64,000 bases of DNA from Actinomycetes bacterium (GTDB lineage: Bacteria > Actinomycetota > Acidimicrobiia > Acidimicrobiales > RAAP-2), in contig JAKBGV010000002.1 in NCBI GenBank assembly GCA_021837305.1, positions 52,197 to 116,196 on the forward strand. The letters are read 5' to 3'. Under the pieces are notes generated by a model. It did no database searches, was not told where the DNA came from, and saw only the letters and a program-made list of their open reading frames with translations. The translations under genes and the position numbers were made by a program. Position 1 is the stretch's first letter. Every line of letters begins with the position of its first letter. Shown one piece after another: positions 10,067 to 20,253 of the stretch.

Positions 10067-10261
10067 CTATCCACCGGCGACCGCCGTCACTATCTCGACG
10101 ATTGCACCGTCTTCGACTGTCGTCGATTCCCATCGGCTCTTGCTGACGACCTCGCCGTCGATCGCCACCGCGATGCCGCGCCCGTTGATGCCGAGGGTAT
10201 CCAAGACGACTCGCACCGGTCGTCCGGCGAGGTCGTGGTCGACACCGTTCACGCAGATCAC
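10067..10261 (-). CDS. thiS: Sulfur carrier protein ThiS
   Basis: A small ubiquitin-like sulfur carrier for thiazole synthesis. The 64 residues end in the required Gly-Gly, which is adenylated and converted to thiocarboxylate for ThiG. The GTG at 10261 overlaps the thiO stop (GTGA), which settles the start; a longer frame upstream would only duplicate thiO sequence. Its partner thiG lies about 41 kb away in this window instead of adjacent. Confidence 0.9.
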   Translation of the reverse strand: MICVNGVDHDLAGRPVRVVLDTLGINGRGIAVAIDGEVVSKSRWESTTVEDGAIVEIVTAVAGG

Positions 10262-11328
10262 GACGGTTTGATCGCGCTGAGGGCGTCCAAGGCTGCGAGT
10301 GGTGCGAGGGTGACCCCGTGGCGATAGTGGCCCGACGACCACGACCAACCCCGCTCCTCCAGCGCGACGAAGAACGGTCGCAGGTCCGTCGTAGCCGGAC
10401 GCAGTCCATTGCGGATCTCGAGCAGGGGAGCGGCCTCCAACTCCGGCACGATATCGAGCCCGTCGCGAAGCAAGCGCTGGAGTTCCCCGACCTCGACCAA
10501 GGGCTGGGGCTTCTCCTCAGCCGTGGCACCGAGCACGCAGTAGCCACCGGGACGACTCACCATGTAGAAGGCGCGTCCTCGCACATAGGCCCGCACGGTG
10601 GGCAGTATGCTGCGATCGAGGCTCCGTACCCGAACTGTCACGCCGCGCACCGGGCGAACCGTTGGCGACTTGGGCACCGTCAGCCCGTCGGGCAGCCCGT
10701 TCGCACCCGTCGTGACGACGCCGTAGTCCGCGTGCGTGCGTCCCGAATCGGTCTCGACCTCGACGCCGTCGTCGCTCGCGCTCGCGAGACGAACCCGCTC
10801 ACGCACGAGCCGTACGCCGAGCGTTTCATTCGCCTCCATCAGACAGGAGACGGCCTCGTCCGGGTCGAGCCACCCGTCATCGGCCATAACCAGACCCTCG
10901 CCGATCCGCGGCGTGAGGCCCTCGAAGAGCTCGGGCTCGCCATCACGTGAAACGGCGCGCATCGGCGCGCCGAACTCCGTGGCCACCGCGCGGAACTGGT
11001 CGATCAGACGACGATCGCTCGCGTCCCAACCAACGATCAGCGTGCCGGTCTGCACGATGGTGACGTGTCGGCCGGTCACTGCTTCGATCTCGGCGGCCAT
11101 CTCGCGCCAGGCGTCCATGGCACCGCGCTGGAAGCGGTAGTTCGCCTCCTCACCGGGCGCAATCTCGGCGGTCGGCGCAATCATGCCGGCGGCGGCGTAG
11201 GTCGCCCCCGAGGCCGGTTCAGGATCGAAGAGGGTGACCGCGTGACCGCGGCGCGCCAGTCGGAAAGCGGTGGCGAGACCGATGATCCCGGCGCCGACGA
11301 CCACTACGGAAGGGTGTTCGTGTGTCAC
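10258..11328 (-). CDS. thiO: Glycine oxidase ThiO
   Basis: An FAD enzyme oxidising glycine to the imine used for the thiazole of thiamine. It has 356 residues. The N-terminal FAD motif is VVVGAGIIGLATAFRLARRG, followed by GATYAAAGMIAP typical of ThiO; the C-terminal GHYRHGVTLAP contains the conserved substrate-site region. The GTG start is 6 nt after a TACGCT -10 element, so the mRNA is probably leaderless. It is co-transcribed with thiS and divergent from gltB. Confidence 0.92.
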   Translation of the reverse strand: MTHEHPSVVVVGAGIIGLATAFRLARRGHAVTLFDPEPASGATYAAAGMIAPTAEIAPGEEANYRFQRGAMDAWREMAAEIEAVTGRHVTIVQTGTLIVGWDASDRRLIDQFRAVATEFGAPMRAVSRDGEPELFEGLTPRIGEGLVMADDGWLDPDEAVSCLMEANETLGVRLVRERVRLASASDDGVEVETDSGRTHADYGVVTTGANGLPDGLTVPKSPTVRPVRGVTVRVRSLDRSILPTVRAYVRGRAFYMVSRPGGYCVLGATAEEKPQPLVEVGELQRLLRDGLDIVPELEAAPLLEIRNGLRPATTDLRPFFVALEERGWSWSSGHYRHGVTLAPLAALDALSAIKPS

Positions 11329-11334
11329 CCCCTC

Positions 11335-11340
11335 AGCGTA
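11335..11340 (-). promoter_or_regulatory. -10 element of a leaderless promoter (thiO)
   Basis: TACGCT on the minus strand, 6 nt before the thiO GTG. Confidence 0.6.
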
Positions 11341-11367
11341 GGTCGCAGTTGCGGGTTCGTTCTTCGG

Positions 11368-11373
11368 TATAGT
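11368..11373 (+). promoter_or_regulatory. Candidate -10 element of gltB
   Basis: TATAGT 35 bp before the gltB ATG. If used, it gives a 5' UTR of roughly 30 nt, unlike the leaderless genes around it. Confidence 0.4.
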
Positions 11374-11408
11374 GGCGTCGGGTCAGCGCTGCCCCGTTAG
11401 GTGACGCT

Positions 11409-14400
11409 ATGACAAGAACCCTCTACGACCCCTCTTTCGAGCACGACGCGTGCGGCGTCGGGATGATCGCGGACCTGACGCGCCGTCCGAGCCACCAGAC
11501 CGTCACCGACGCACTGACGATCCTCGAGAATCTCGAACACCGCGGGGCCACTGGCGCCGACCCCGACTCGGGCGACGGCGCGGGGGTCCTCCTGCAGATT
11601 CCCGACGTTGCGATCCGGACGTGGTTCGGCGACGCGGTGCCGCCCATCGGCGAGTACGGCGTCGCCCACTGGATGATCGACCGCACGCGCGGCGTCGAGG
11701 GGGTCCGCGAGGACATCACCGACGCCGCGACGCGCGTGGGCCTGACTAGTCTCGGCTGGCGCGAGGTTCCGGTCAACTCATCGATCCTCGGCGCGACGTC
11801 GGCGGCGAGCGAGCCGAGCTTCGTGATGCAGCTGTTTCGAGGTGTCGAGGCGCTGTCGACGCGCGAACTCGAAGACGCGCTGTTCTGCCTACGCCGCCTC
11901 GTCGAACACGGCGGCGGCGTCTACGGCGCCTCGTGCTCGGCGAACGTGTTGATCTACAAAGGCATGCTGAGCGCCCCCCAGCTGCGCCGGTACTTCCTGG
12001 ACCTTACGGACCCGAACCTGCAGTCGGCGGTCGCCGTCGTGCACAGCCGTTTCTCGACGAACACCTTGCCGCGCTGGGAACTCGCCCAACCGTTCCGCTA
12101 CATCGCCCACAACGGCGAGATCAACACCATCCGGGGCAACCGGAACTGGATTCACGCCCGAGAGACGACACTGCGCGCCCCGACGCTGCCCGTTGACCTC
12201 GGCGAACTCACGCCCATCATCACCGAGTCGATGAGTGACTCGGCGAGCTTCGACGAGGTTGTCGAGCTCCTGGTGCGAGGCGGGCGCACGTTGCCCCACG
12301 CCATCCTCATGATGATCCCCGAGGCGTGGGAACGCTCCACGGCGATGGACGAGCGACGCCGCGACTTCTACCGCTACCACGCGGCGCTGATGGAGCCCTG
12401 GGACGGGCCCGCGTCGATCACCTTCTGTGACGGCACCGTCGTGGGCGCGGTGCTCGACCGAAACGGCCTGCGCCCCGCGCGCTACTGGGTGACCGACGAC
12501 GACCGGGTGATCTTCGCGAGCGAGGTCGGGGTGTTGCCCATCGATCCGGCGTCGGTGATCCGCAAGGGCCGCCTCCAGCCGGGCCGCGTCTTTCTCGTCG
12601 ATCTCGCCCAGGGCCGCATCGTCGACGACGACGAGGTCAAGTCCGAGCTCGCGGGACGCGCCCCCTACGGCGAGTGGCTCCGCGACCAGCAGGTGACCCT
12701 CGAGGACCTCGACGCGCGCCCGATGCTGCTGCCGAGTTACGCCTCGGTGCGCCAACGCCAACGCAACTTCGGCTACTGCGACGAGGACCTGCGCCTCATC
12801 ATGCGCCACATGGCCCAGGTGGGAGAGGAGCCGATCGGATCGATGGGCTCTGACAGCGCATTGCCGGTCCTGTCACAACGGCCCCGGTCGATCTTCGACT
12901 ACTTCAGCCAACTCTTCGCACAGGTCACGAACCCGCCCCTCGACGCGATCCGCGAGGAACTCGTGACGTCAACCCGCGTCACCATCGGCGGTGAGGACAA
13001 CCTGCTGAGCGAGTCCCCGGCACACTGTCACCAGATCGTGCTGCCCTCGCCGGTGCTCAGCATCGAGGACCTGGCGAAGTTGCGCTACGTGAACGAGAAC
13101 GACCACGTCGATGGATTCTCGCCCTTCGCCCTCGACGGGCTGTTCCCGGTCGAGGGGCCCGAGAGCGACGGCGAGCGTCTGGCCGCCGCTATCGACCACA
13201 TCGCCGACCAGACCGTGGCGGCCGTGCGCGGGGGCGCCAACCTCGTGATCCTTTCGGATCGCAACACCAGCGCGTCCCACGCGGCGATCCCGAGCCTCTT
13301 GCTGGTCTCGGCGGTCCACCATCGACTCGTCGACGAGCACCTGCGCACTCGCGCGGCGCTCATCCTCGAAGCGGGCGACGTCCGTGAAGTACACCACGTC
13401 GCGCTGCTCGTGGGCTTCGGGGCTTCCGCGGTGTGCCCGTACCTCGCCTACGAGACCATCGACGCACTCGTGGACCGTGGCGACATCGACCAGCGAACCG
13501 CCTACGAGGCGCGCTATCAGTACGCGAAGGCCCTCACCAAGGGTCTCGTGAAGGTCATGTCCAAGATGGGCGTGAGCACGGTGGCGAGCTACGTTGGCTC
13601 CCAGCTCTTCGAGTCAGTCGGACTCGACGATGCCCTGCTCGCGAACTACTTCCCAGGCTTCGCCTCACGCGTCGGGGGCAGCGGCATCGAACGAATCGCG
13701 AGGGACCTGCTGACCTGGCACCGCGCCGCCTACGCGACCGAGTCGCCCGTCGAGGCCCTCGCCAACGCGGGGGAGTATCAGTGGCGTCGCGACGGCGAAC
13801 TCCACCTCTTCAACCCCCACACGGTCCAAAAACTCCAGCACGCCACCCGCGAGGGCCGCTACGACCTGTTCAAGGAGTACACCACGCTCGTGGACGACCA
13901 GACGCGTGGGCGCATGACGTTGCGTTCGCTGCTCGAGCTGCGCCCGGCGCCGACGCCGACGCCACTGGACGAGGTCGAGAGCGTGTCGTCGATCGTACGG
14001 CGCTTCTCGACCGGGGCAATGTCCTACGGTTCAATCAGCGAGGAGGCGCACACCACACTCGCCATCGCGATGAACCGGCTGGGAGCCAAATCCAACACCG
14101 GCGAGGGAGGTGAGGACGAGGACCGCTTCGATACGAGCGATCCACGCCAGAACCGTCGCTCCGCGATCAAGCAGGTCGCCTCCGGCCGATTCGGCGTGAC
14201 CAGCCGATACCTGGTCAACGCCGATGACCTCCAGATCAAGATGGCCCAGGGCGCCAAGCCCGGCGAGGGTGGCCAGCTCCCCGGGTCCAAGGTCTACCCC
14301 TGGATCGCGGCGACTCGTCATTCGACGCCGGGCGTCGGGCTCATCTCTCCGCCCCCGCACCACGACATCTACTCGATCGAGGACCTCGCCCAGCTCATCT

Positions 14401-15854
14401 ACGACCTGAAGAACGCGAACGACCGGGCCCGGATCCACGTCAAGCTCGTCAGCGAGCAGGGCGTGGGGACCATCGCCGCGGGCGTCGCCAAGGCGCACGC
14501 CGACGTCGTGTTGATCTCGGGTCACGACGGGGGGACCGGCGCGGCGCCGCTCACGTCGCTGAAGCACGCCGGCACGCCGTGGGAGATCGGGCTCACCGAG
14601 GCCCATCAGACCCTCGCGGCCAACGGCTTACGCAGTCGCGTCGTGCTCCAGGTCGACGGCCAGCTAAAGACCGGCCGTGACGTCGTGATCGCCGCAATGC
14701 TGGGCGCCGAGGAGTTCGGGTTCGCGACCGCGCCGCTCGTCGTGTCGGGCTGTGTGATGATGCGCGTCTGTCACCTCGACACCTGCCCCGTGGGCATCGC
14801 GACCCAGAACCCCGTCCTACGCGAGCGTTTCACCGGCAAGCCAGAGTTCGTTGAGCACTTCTTCGAGTTCATCGCCACCGAGGTCCGCGAGTACCTAAGC
14901 CAGTTGGGGCTGCACAGCCTGGACCAGCTGATCGGCGACCCCTCGCACCTGGTGGTCGACGAGCGCGCCGCCGCAGACAACGGCGTCGACCTCTCGGCGC
15001 TACTCCACGTGGTACCCGAGGAACAGCGTCACCACCGGATCGGCCAGGACCACGGACTCGAAGACGCGCTCGACTGGAAGTTCTTCGATGCGGCCCTCGT
15101 CGCCGCGCGGGAACGCACGCCCTACATCTACGAGGGGCGCATCGAGAACGTCAATCGGACTGTGGGCACACTGACCGGCAGTGCCATCACGCGGTTACTC
15201 GGCGCTGAGACCTTGCCCGAGGACACCATCACACTGCGCCTCGAGGGGTCGGCCGGCCAGAGCCTCGGCGCGTTCTTGCCCCACGGCGTCACCATCCGCC
15301 TCTTCGGGGACTGCAACGACTACGTGGGCAAGGGCCTTTCGGGCGGACGCATCATCGTCCAACCACCCAGTGAGTCGGTCTTCGTGCGCAGCGAGAACAT
15401 CATCGCGGGCAACGTGATCGGCTACGGCGCGACCGCGGGCGACCTGTTCGTCAGCGGCGTCGTGGGCGAGCGCTGCGGCGTGCGCAACTCGGGGGCCACG
15501 ATCGTCGTCGAAGGGACGGGCGACCACGCCGGCGAGTACATGACTGGCGGCGTTGTGGCGATCCTCGGTGACGTCGGTCGAAACCTGGCGGCGGGGATGT
15601 CCGGAGGCACCATCTACCTCTACGACCCGCGACAACGTGTCTATGACGTCCTGAGTGCCGGGGTCTACGAGGTCGATCCCCTCGAGTTCGACGACGAGAC
15701 GACGCTGCGCAACTTGCTCGAGCGCTATCACCTCGAGACGGGCTCACCGGTCGCCGCGCAGATACTCGGGACGTGGCGCGTGGCGCGGATGAACTTCGTG
15801 CGCATCGAGACCTCGGAATACCAGCGCGCGAGGGACGAGCAGCGCAATGGGTAA
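11409..15854 (+). CDS. gltB: Glutamate synthase (NADPH), large subunit
   Basis: GOGAT alpha subunit; it makes glutamate from glutamine and 2-oxoglutarate in nitrogen assimilation. It has 1481 residues. The N-terminal class II amidotransferase domain begins around HDACGVG; its Cys (residue 15 from the Met) is the nucleophile after propeptide removal. The central and FMN-binding synthase domains follow, with the 3Fe-4S cysteines in GCVMMRVCHLDTCPVG, then the C-terminal GXGXG beta-helix domain. gltD overlaps its 3' end. In mycobacteria GarA activates this enzyme; a GarA-like protein is encoded at 61 kb. Confidence 0.97.
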   Translation: MTRTLYDPSFEHDACGVGMIADLTRRPSHQTVTDALTILENLEHRGATGADPDSGDGAGVLLQIPDVAIRTWFGDAVPPIGEYGVAHWMIDRTRGVEGVREDITDAATRVGLTSLGWREVPVNSSILGATSAASEPSFVMQLFRGVEALSTRELEDALFCLRRLVEHGGGVYGASCSANVLIYKGMLSAPQLRRYFLDLTDPNLQSAVAVVHSRFSTNTLPRWELAQPFRYIAHNGEINTIRGNRNWIHARETTLRAPTLPVDLGELTPIITESMSDSASFDEVVELLVRGGRTLPHAILMMIPEAWERSTAMDERRRDFYRYHAALMEPWDGPASITFCDGTVVGAVLDRNGLRPARYWVTDDDRVIFASEVGVLPIDPASVIRKGRLQPGRVFLVDLAQGRIVDDDEVKSELAGRAPYGEWLRDQQVTLEDLDARPMLLPSYASVRQRQRNFGYCDEDLRLIMRHMAQVGEEPIGSMGSDSALPVLSQRPRSIFDYFSQLFAQVTNPPLDAIREELVTSTRVTIGGEDNLLSESPAHCHQIVLPSPVLSIEDLAKLRYVNENDHVDGFSPFALDGLFPVEGPESDGERLAAAIDHIADQTVAAVRGGANLVILSDRNTSASHAAIPSLLLVSAVHHRLVDEHLRTRAALILEAGDVREVHHVALLVGFGASAVCPYLAYETIDALVDRGDIDQRTAYEARYQYAKALTKGLVKVMSKMGVSTVASYVGSQLFESVGLDDALLANYFPGFASRVGGSGIERIARDLLTWHRAAYATESPVEALANAGEYQWRRDGELHLFNPHTVQKLQHATREGRYDLFKEYTTLVDDQTRGRMTLRSLLELRPAPTPTPLDEVESVSSIVRRFSTGAMSYGSISEEAHTTLAIAMNRLGAKSNTGEGGEDEDRFDTSDPRQNRRSAIKQVASGRFGVTSRYLVNADDLQIKMAQGAKPGEGGQLPGSKVYPWIAATRHSTPGVGLISPPPHHDIYSIEDLAQLIYDLKNANDRARIHVKLVSEQGVGTIAAGVAKAHADVVLISGHDGGTGAAPLTSLKHAGTPWEIGLTEAHQTLAANGLRSRVVLQVDGQLKTGRDVVIAAMLGAEEFGFATAPLVVSGCVMMRVCHLDTCPVGIATQNPVLRERFTGKPEFVEHFFEFIATEVREYLSQLGLHSLDQLIGDPSHLVVDERAAADNGVDLSALLHVVPEEQRHHRIGQDHGLEDALDWKFFDAALVAARERTPYIYEGRIENVNRTVGTLTGSAITRLLGAETLPEDTITLRLEGSAGQSLGAFLPHGVTIRLFGDCNDYVGKGLSGGRIIVQPPSESVFVRSENIIAGNVIGYGATAGDLFVSGVVGERCGVRNSGATIVVEGTGDHAGEYMTGGVVAILGDVGRNLAAGMSGGTIYLYDPRQRVYDVLSAGVYEVDPLEFDDETTLRNLLERYHLETGSPVAAQILGTWRVARMNFVRIETSEYQRARDEQRNG

Positions 15855-17271
15855 GCCCACGGGATTCCTCGAATACCCACGACGAGGACCGGCCTACCGG
15901 CCCGTCGCCGTACGGCTGCGCGATTGGCGCGAAGTCTACGAGTCCCAGAGCGACGACGAGGTCGCGGTGCAGGCCGCGCGGTGCATGGACTGTGGCATCC
16001 CGTTCTGCACCCAGGGCTGTCCGCTGGGCAATCGGATCCCCGTCTTCAACGACGCGGTCTACCGCCAACGCTGGGACGTCGCGGCCGCCCAGCTCTTTGC
16101 CACCAACAACTTCCCAGAGTTCACCGGGCGACTCTGCCCAGCCCCCTGTGAGTCGGCCTGTGTGCTGGCCGTCGGCGACGAGGCGGTCACGATCGAACGC
16201 GTCGAGTACGAGGTCGCCGAACACGCCTACTCCCTCGGACTGCCCGTGCAGCGTGTGCCGTCACACGAGAGCGGACGGCGCGTCGCGGTCGTCGGGTCGG
16301 GTCCCGCCGGGCTCGCCGCCGCGGCCCAGCTGCGCGGCGCCGGCCACGCCGTGACGGTTTACGAGCGCGCCGACGCCATCGGCGGGCTGTTGCGCTACGG
16401 GATACCCGCCTTCAAGCTCGAAAAGGCCGTGCTCGACCGCCGTCTCGAGGCCATGGTCGACGCCGGCATCACCTTTGTCACCTCGAGCACGATTGGCCCG
16501 GCGGGCACACCCCTCAGCCTGCTGCAACAACGCTACGACGCGGTGCTACTCGCCGTCGGCTCGACCACGCCACGTCTCATCGCGATACCCGGCTCGGAAC
16601 TGACTGGCGTCATGCCCGCGATGACCTATCTCGAGGCGGCGAATCGGGCCGTCGCGACCCAGACCGCGAGCCCGATCGACGCCCACGACCGGGCCGTGCT
16701 GATTCTCGGCGGCGGTGACACGGGCGCGGACTGCCTCGGCACCGCCCATCGCCAGGGCGCGCGCTCGGTGACCCAGATCGAGATCCTCGACCGTCCGCCG
16801 GACCACCGACCGGCCGACCAGCCCTGGCCCACGATGCCGCGGCTCTTCAAGACCACGTCGGCCCACGACGAGGGCGGCGAACGGGTCTTTGCGACCGAGA
16901 CAGTCGAGTTCCTCGGCGAGACGGCGGTGACCGCGGCGGTCATTACCCACCGCGACACCGGCCAGTCCGAAACCATCGAGGCGGACCTGGTGCTAATCGC
17001 CGCCGGCTTCACGGGACCCGAGCTGGCGACCCTCGGCCTCGCCGACCCGTCGCTCGTGACCGAGCGTGCGACGTTGAGGGTCGACGACACCTGGCGCACG
17101 CCCCTCGACGGTGGGGCGCCGGTTTTCGCGTGCGGTGACGCCGTACGTGGCCAGAGCTTGATCGTCTGGGCGATCGCCGAGGGACGCAGCGCCGCCGCGG
17201 CCGTGGACGCCCATCTGATGGGCGAGACAATCCTGCCCGCACCCGTGGCGCCCTATCGAACCTCCTGGTAA
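15847..17271 (+). CDS. gltD: Glutamate synthase, small subunit
   Basis: GOGAT beta subunit, the NADPH-oxidising flavoprotein feeding electrons to GltB. It has 474 residues. The N-terminal cysteine-rich domain (CMDCGIPFC, CPLGN, CPAPCESAC) holds two 4Fe-4S clusters. FAD-binding VVGSGPAGLAAA and the NADPH-site ILGGGDTGADC follow, and the C-terminal CGDAVRGQSLIVWAI completes the FAD domain. The ATG overlaps the gltB stop by 8 nt. Confidence 0.97.
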   Translation: MGKPTGFLEYPRRGPAYRPVAVRLRDWREVYESQSDDEVAVQAARCMDCGIPFCTQGCPLGNRIPVFNDAVYRQRWDVAAAQLFATNNFPEFTGRLCPAPCESACVLAVGDEAVTIERVEYEVAEHAYSLGLPVQRVPSHESGRRVAVVGSGPAGLAAAAQLRGAGHAVTVYERADAIGGLLRYGIPAFKLEKAVLDRRLEAMVDAGITFVTSSTIGPAGTPLSLLQQRYDAVLLAVGSTTPRLIAIPGSELTGVMPAMTYLEAANRAVATQTASPIDAHDRAVLILGGGDTGADCLGTAHRQGARSVTQIEILDRPPDHRPADQPWPTMPRLFKTTSAHDEGGERVFATETVEFLGETAVTAAVITHRDTGQSETIEADLVLIAAGFTGPELATLGLADPSLVTERATLRVDDTWRTPLDGGAPVFACGDAVRGQSLIVWAIAEGRSAAAAVDAHLMGETILPAPVAPYRTSW

Positions 17272-17320
17272 CGCGAGTCTCTCGGACTTTGTAGCATCGT
17301 TCCAGGGGAACGGAGACGAC

Positions 17321-18940
17321 ATGCAGAGCACGATGCAGGACTCGCCACTGGTCATCAGTGGCATGATTCGACACGGCGAGTGGATCTACGCCGATAAGAC
17401 TGTCTACACGGTGACCGCCACTGGTGTGGAGCAGGCGACCTTCACCGAGATCGCGATCCGCGCCGAGCGGCTCGCAGCGGCGCTGCGCCGGCTCGGGATC
17501 GGCGATGGGGACCGTGTCGGGACCTTCATGTGGAACAACCAAGTCCACATGGAGGCGTACCTCGCCGTGCCGGCCATGGGTGCGGTGCTGCACACCCTCA
17601 ACATCCGGCTGTTCCCCGAGCAACTCGCCTTCGTGATCAATCACGCCGAGGACCAGGTCATCATCGTCGACCACACCCTGATCCCGCTGCTCGCCAAGGT
17701 TCGCGACCAGATCCCCACGGTGAAGCACATCATCGTCAACGGCCCCGACGAGAGTGGCGCGCTGGGTGAGACGATCGACTACGAGGACTTCATCGGAGCC
17801 GAGGCACCAGGCTTCGTCTGGCCCGACCTCGACGAGAAGTCCGCGGCGATCATGTGCTACACGTCGGGTACGACGGGCAATCCCAAGGGCGTTGTCTACT
17901 CGCACCGGTCGATTTGGCTGCACTCACTCGCCTCGACGAGCGCGAACTCGATCGGACTTTCCGAGAAAGACCGGTGCCTTCTTATCGTGCCGATGTTCCA
18001 CGTCAACGCGTGGGGGGCCGTCTACACCGCCTTCTTCGCCGGCACCGAGCTCATCATGCCCCAGATGTTCCTCCAGGGTGAACCGATCGTGAAGATGATC
18101 CGTGAGCTGCGGCCCACGATCTCACTTGGCGTGCCCACGGTGTGGAACGACGTCTTGCGCGCCGCGGAGAACGACGCCGACGCCGACTTCTCCTCGTTGC
18201 GCGGAATCCTCGCCGGAGGTTCGGCCGTGCCGCGCTCCATGATCGAGACCTTCCGCGATCGTTACGGTCGCAACATGGTCCAGGGGTGGGGGATGACCGA
18301 GACCAGCCCACTCGCCGCGGTCTCGATCCCACCAGCCGGTACGCCACCGGAAAAGGAAATCGACTTTCGCGCCAAGGCCGGCCGCGTGGTCGCCGGCGTC
18401 GAGATGCGCATCACCGACGACGACGGCTCGGTGCTGCCCAACGACGGTCAGACGGTGGGTGAGTTCGAGATCCGCGGTCCGTGGATCACCGGCTCCTACT
18501 ACGGCGTTGACGCCCCCGACCGGTTCCACGACGGGTGGCTGCGCACCGGTGACATCGGCACGCTCGACCACCAGGGCTTCATGGTGATCAGCGACCGAAC
18601 CAAGGACGTGATCAAGTCCGGCGGCGAATGGATCAGCTCGGTCGAGCTCGAGGGGACCGTCATGGCCCACCCGGCCGTCTTCGAGGCCGCGGTCATTGCC
18701 GTTCCCGACGACAAGTGGCAAGAACGACCGCTGTGCTGCGTGGTGCTTCGACCCGGGGCGAACGCGACTGCGGCGGAGTTGCGCGACTTCCTCGCCGCGC
18801 GCGTCGCCAAGTGGTGGCTGCCCGAACACTGGACGTTTATCGACTCCATCCCCAAGACCAGCGTCGGCAAGTTCGACAAGAAGGTGTTGCGCGCACAGTT
18901 CGCCGCGGGAGAGTTGAACGTCGAAACCCTCGCGTCGTGA
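17321..18940 (+). CDS. Long-chain fatty acyl-CoA synthetase family (AMP-binding)
   Basis: An ANL-superfamily ligase of 539 residues that probably activates a medium- or long-chain fatty acid. ATP-binding [12 protein letters not shown], the GWGMTETSP motif and the hinge/C-domain [12 protein letters not shown] and [16 protein letters not shown] are intact, with catalytic Lys in [10 protein letters not shown]. It resembles the FadD-type group with PMFHVNAWG. The ATG at 17321 follows GGGGAACGGAG. Alternative substrates such as branched or aromatic acids cannot be excluded. Confidence 0.88.
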   Translation: MQSTMQDSPLVISGMIRHGEWIYADKTVYTVTATGVEQATFTEIAIRAERLAAALRRLGIGDGDRVGTFMWNNQVHMEAYLAVPAMGAVLHTLNIRLFPEQLAFVINHAEDQVIIVDHTLIPLLAKVRDQIPTVKHIIVNGPDESGALGETIDYEDFIGAEAPGFVWPDLDEKSAAIMCYTSGTTGNPKGVVYSHRSIWLHSLASTSANSIGLSEKDRCLLIVPMFHVNAWGAVYTAFFAGTELIMPQMFLQGEPIVKMIRELRPTISLGVPTVWNDVLRAAENDADADFSSLRGILAGGSAVPRSMIETFRDRYGRNMVQGWGMTETSPLAAVSIPPAGTPPEKEIDFRAKAGRVVAGVEMRITDDDGSVLPNDGQTVGEFEIRGPWITGSYYGVDAPDRFHDGWLRTGDIGTLDHQGFMVISDRTKDVIKSGGEWISSVELEGTVMAHPAVFEAAVIAVPDDKWQERPLCCVVLRPGANATAAELRDFLAARVAKWWLPEHWTFIDSIPKTSVGKFDKKVLRAQFAAGELNVETLAS

Positions 18941-19128
18941 CGTCCTTCTCGGCGCTCGCCGACGAGATCGCCGCGCTCGAAGAGCGCGTCAGCGAAGCCG
19001 TCTTTGACGCCGTTCGAGCGCAGTTACGTGACGACGACGACGCGGCGCGCGACGTCGAGCGCCAGCTCGCGCGGGTGCGGCGCAGCCTGCAGAAGGCCGA
19101 GGCCATCCTGCGCGGCCTACCGGAGTAA
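18937..19128 (+). CDS. Small coiled-coil protein, 63 residues, unknown
   Basis: The GTG start overlaps the stop of the acyl-CoA ligase (GTGA), so it is translationally coupled. The protein is almost entirely charged heptad-like helix ([20 protein letters not shown], then [19 protein letters not shown]). No family is recognised; length and pattern do not match XseB. It could be an accessory factor of the ligase, which is inference from coupling only. Confidence 0.55.
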   Translation: MTSFSALADEIAALEERVSEAVFDAVRAQLRDDDDAARDVERQLARVRRSLQKAEAILRGLPE

Positions 19129-19278
19129 CCACCCCTCGGGCTCTCGGGCACACCTCGGTGACGTGCTGCAGCGGGAGCGTTGCTCCTTCGCTCGAGCACG
19201 AGCGTCTGGTCCACTGGGTGCACGACGTGGCGGGGCCTCGCTCAGGCCGATGGGCAACGCGGTGACGACCGCAGCCCG
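19129..19278. other. Intergenic stretch between convergent operons with a weak hairpin
   Basis: No coding signal. GGAGC (19174-19178), GTT, GCTCC (19182-19186) followed by TTCG is a possible terminator. No tRNA or SRP RNA fold was found. Confidence 0.4.
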
Positions 19279-20253
19279 TCAGCCCAGGTCGTTGACGGCG
19301 TCGATGAGTCGACGCAGCTCAACGTAGCGACGCCCGTCGAAGTCGAAGGTCAGCGCGCTCGCCTCAGCCCGTAGACCATCGCCCGTGGCGAGCTCGGGCA
19401 CGCGACGCTCGAGGACGGCGCACTCGTCGAGCGTGAGTGCGCGACCCAACCCGATCCGCCCGCGTCCCGAGGACACGCTGAACTCGGTGAAGTTCGTGTA
19501 GAAACGGTCGATCTCACGCTCCACCTCGTCGAGTGAGTGACAGATCTTGAACAAGACTGCCGCGTTCTCGTCGAGATATCCCGTGGCGATGACCGACTCG
19601 TTGATGAACCGTTGCCACGACTCCCAGTAGGTTCCCTCGGCGGTGTCGACCAGCAGCACCGGCGCGGGTCCACCCTTGCCGGTGTGCAGCAGCGTGAGAA
19701 TCTCGAAGACCTCGTCCATCGTGCCTAATCCGCCGGGGAAGAACACGAAGGCCAGTGACTCCTTGGTCAGCGCGACCTTTCGCGTGAAGAAGTACTTCAT
19801 CTCCACCAGCCGGCTCTCGGCGTCGACGTAGGGGTTCGAGCTCTGCTCAAAGGGCAGCGTGATGTTCACGCCAAGCGTGTCATCATGGCCGGCGCCTTCG
19901 GCCGCGGCCTCCATGATCCCGGGTCCGGCGCCGGAGACGGTCATCCAGCCGCGTGCAGCCATACGCGCGCTCAACGAGCGCGCCATCGCGTAGAGGGGTG
20001 AGGTGGCCGGCGTGCGCGCTGATCCAAAGACGGTGAGCTTCGGTCGATCGCGCCACGGTGAGAACAGTCGCGCCGCGATGAGCAGTTCGCGCATCGCGGT
20101 CGCCGCAACTCGTAGGTCGCGCACGTCGTGACCGGACTGGACGAGTGACGAGACGTCCTCAAGCAGGACGCGGACCTGCGCCAGCTCAACGTCATTCGCG
20201 ACGTCGACCAGCCCGCTCTCACTCAGGAAGGCCTCCACGGCCGGGTCGGTCAC
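19279..20253 (-). CDS. LOG/TIGR00730-like Rossmann-fold nucleotide-binding protein
   Basis: A 324-residue protein with the diagnostic phosphoribohydrolase motif FFPGGLGTMDEVFE and the upstream GSARTP...SGAGPGIMEAA region, as in cytokinin-activating LOG and TIGR00730 proteins. It is much longer than LOG itself (about 190 residues), with an N-terminal helical extension and a C-terminal domain of unknown role. The GTG at 20253 overlaps the fbiC stop (GTGA); the longer open frame is a shadow of fbiC. Likely substrate: a nucleoside monophosphate. Confidence 0.8.
   Translation of the reverse strand: MTDPAVEAFLSESGLVDVANDVELAQVRVLLEDVSSLVQSGHDVRDLRVAATAMRELLIAARLFSPWRDRPKLTVFGSARTPATSPLYAMARSLSARMAARGWMTVSGAGPGIMEAAAEGAGHDDTLGVNITLPFEQSSNPYVDAESRLVEMKYFFTRKVALTKESLAFVFFPGGLGTMDEVFEILTLLHTGKGGPAPVLLVDTAEGTYWESWQRFINESVIATGYLDENAAVLFKICHSLDEVEREIDRFYTNFTEFSVSSGRGRIGLGRALTLDECAVLERRVPELATGDGLRAEASALTFDFDGRRYVELRRLIDAVNDLG

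Noticed and set aside
13433..14113. 226-codon plus-strand ORF inside gltB
   Set aside because: Arg/Gly/Pro-rich translation typical of an off-frame reading of a GC-rich gene; gltB is intact over this span.
19129..19278. SRP RNA or other structured RNA
   Set aside because: Only a 5-bp hairpin was found; the conserved SRP loop motif is absent.
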